Shown here: in pieces, positions 34,339 to 34,901 of the stretch
Numbering within the stretch: position 1 is the first letter of the stretch
Layout of the letters: each line of letters opens with the position of its first letter
From: an uncultured Lachnoclostridium sp.
GTDB lineage: Bacteria > Bacillota > Clostridia > Lachnospirales > Lachnospiraceae
DNA length: 34,901 bases
Direction: 5' to 3'
Assembly: GCA_947565985.1 (NCBI GenBank)
Contig: CANOID010000017.1
Location: 1-34,901 of the forward strand
The notes under the pieces: model-generated
Seen by the model: the letters and a program-made list of their open reading frames with translations, nothing else
The model's database searches: none
What the model was told of the DNA's origin: nothing
Program-made: the position numbers and the translations under genes

Positions 34339-34401
34339 GCAAAATTAGTGGTTTATCAAAAATTATTTATTATATACATATTAAGTTAAGGAGGATTTAT
34401 T

Positions 34402-34901
34402 ATGGATTTTCAGTTATCAGAAAAACGTATGGCTTTACAAAAATCAGTTAGGGAGTTTGCAGAAAAAGAGCTTGCTCCTGGGGTAATCGAACGAGATGCA
34501 ACTGGTGAATATCCAGTAGAGCTTTATAAAAAAATGGGAGAAATGGGACTTATTGGACTTCCATATGAAAAGGAGTACGGCGGAGCAGGTGGAGATTATC
34601 TAGATTATGCTATTGCAGTAGAGGAAATCTCCAAAGTTGACGCTTCCGTAGGCATTTCGTATTCAGTTTCTACATCACTTTACGGTGGTAGCATTGCAAA
34701 TGGTGCTTCAGAAGAACAGAAAAAGGAATTTCTTCCAGATGTACTTTCTGGAAAATCATTTGGTTCATTTGGACTTACAGAGCCGAATGCAGGCTCTGAT
34801 GCAGGTGGATGCATTACTACTGCTGAGAAAAAGGGTGATAAGTACATATTAAATGGATTAAAATGCTTTAATACTAATGGACCTCTTTCTGACCACTTTG
34901 C
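34402..34901 (+). CDS. acyl-CoA dehydrogenase, probable acryloyl-CoA reductase (partial)
   Basis: The gene starts at ATG 34402 after TAAGGAGGA and runs off the right edge. The first 166 residues are an acyl-CoA dehydrogenase N-terminus: DFQLSEKRMALQKSVREFA, GLIGLPYEKEYGGAGGDYLDYA, SVSTSLYG and the FAD/substrate signature FGLTEPNAGSDAGG, with KCFNTNG just before the edge. In clostridia such proteins work with electron-transferring flavoproteins as butyryl-CoA or acryloyl-CoA reductases. Following a CoA-transferase and a crotonase, this one most simply reduces acryloyl-CoA to propionyl-CoA. etfB/etfA would be expected just beyond the window. Confidence 0.92.
   Translation, partial: MDFQLSEKRMALQKSVREFAEKELAPGVIERDATGEYPVELYKKMGEMGLIGLPYEKEYGGAGGDYLDYAIAVEEISKVDASVGISYSVSTSLYGGSIANGASEEQKKEFLPDVLSGKSFGSFGLTEPNAGSDAGGCITTAEKKGDKYILNGLKCFNTNGPLSDHF

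Overview
The window is AT-rich, densely coded bacterial DNA with strong Shine-Dalgarno sites and many hairpin-plus-U-run terminators. The gene content points to an anaerobic, fermentative Firmicute, most likely Lachnospiraceae: a tgt-yajC-TIGR04086 neighbourhood, DUF1700/HAAS and DUF3810 proteins, YesM/YesN-type regulators, and crotonase, CoA-transferase and acyl-CoA dehydrogenase genes. The family is an inference from gene content; the species cannot be told from the window.

Bases 1-8160 are ordinary housekeeping DNA: a VanZ-like protein, a class II fructose-bisphosphate aldolase, a DUF1700 protein, tgt and yajC, a PHP phosphoesterase, a TIGR04086 membrane protein, a membrane-anchored polysaccharide deacetylase, a DUF3810 putative metalloprotease and a double zinc-ribbon/HTH protein. 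Two copies of a structured intergenic repeat lie at about 6088-6254 and 7943-8157. Bases 8161-8940 hold a long AT-rich region, a 26-codon small ORF with an excellent ribosome binding site, and a bidirectional terminator.

From 8951 to the right edge the window is an inositol catabolism island. Module A (minus strand, 14623 to 8951) is iolG-iolI-iolE-iolH plus an SGLT-type sodium/solute symporter, followed upstream by a LacI-family regulator. A second, paralogous LacI regulator is divergent from the first. Next come a sugar-binding lipoprotein, a LytS/YesM-type histidine kinase and a YesN-type response regulator, with no ABC transporter genes beside them; they look like an extracellular ligand-sensing three-component system. 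Module B (21785-25146) has a second iolE, an IdhA-type inositol dehydrogenase and a GPH-family symporter. Module C (25385 to the edge) has iolC, iolD, iolB, an iron-type alcohol dehydrogenase, iolJ, a HAD phosphatase, a crotonase, a propionate/acetate-type CoA-transferase and the start of an acyl-CoA dehydrogenase.

Together these make a complete route. Inositols are taken up, oxidised, dehydrated, ring-opened, isomerised, phosphorylated and cleaved to dihydroxyacetone phosphate plus malonate semialdehyde. There is no iolA (malonate-semialdehyde dehydrogenase) in the window. The last five genes would instead reduce malonate semialdehyde to 3-hydroxypropionate, activate it with CoA, dehydrate it to acryloyl-CoA and reduce that to propionyl-CoA, releasing propionate by CoA transfer. 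Inositol-to-propionate fermentation has been reported in Anaerostipes; here the whole route and its regulators sit together. Two nearly identical promoters (17191-17219 and 25306-25334) and a recurring 8-mer, ATGCGTGC, tie the sensor operon to module C. A perfect 34-bp palindrome overlaps a candidate iolG promoter.
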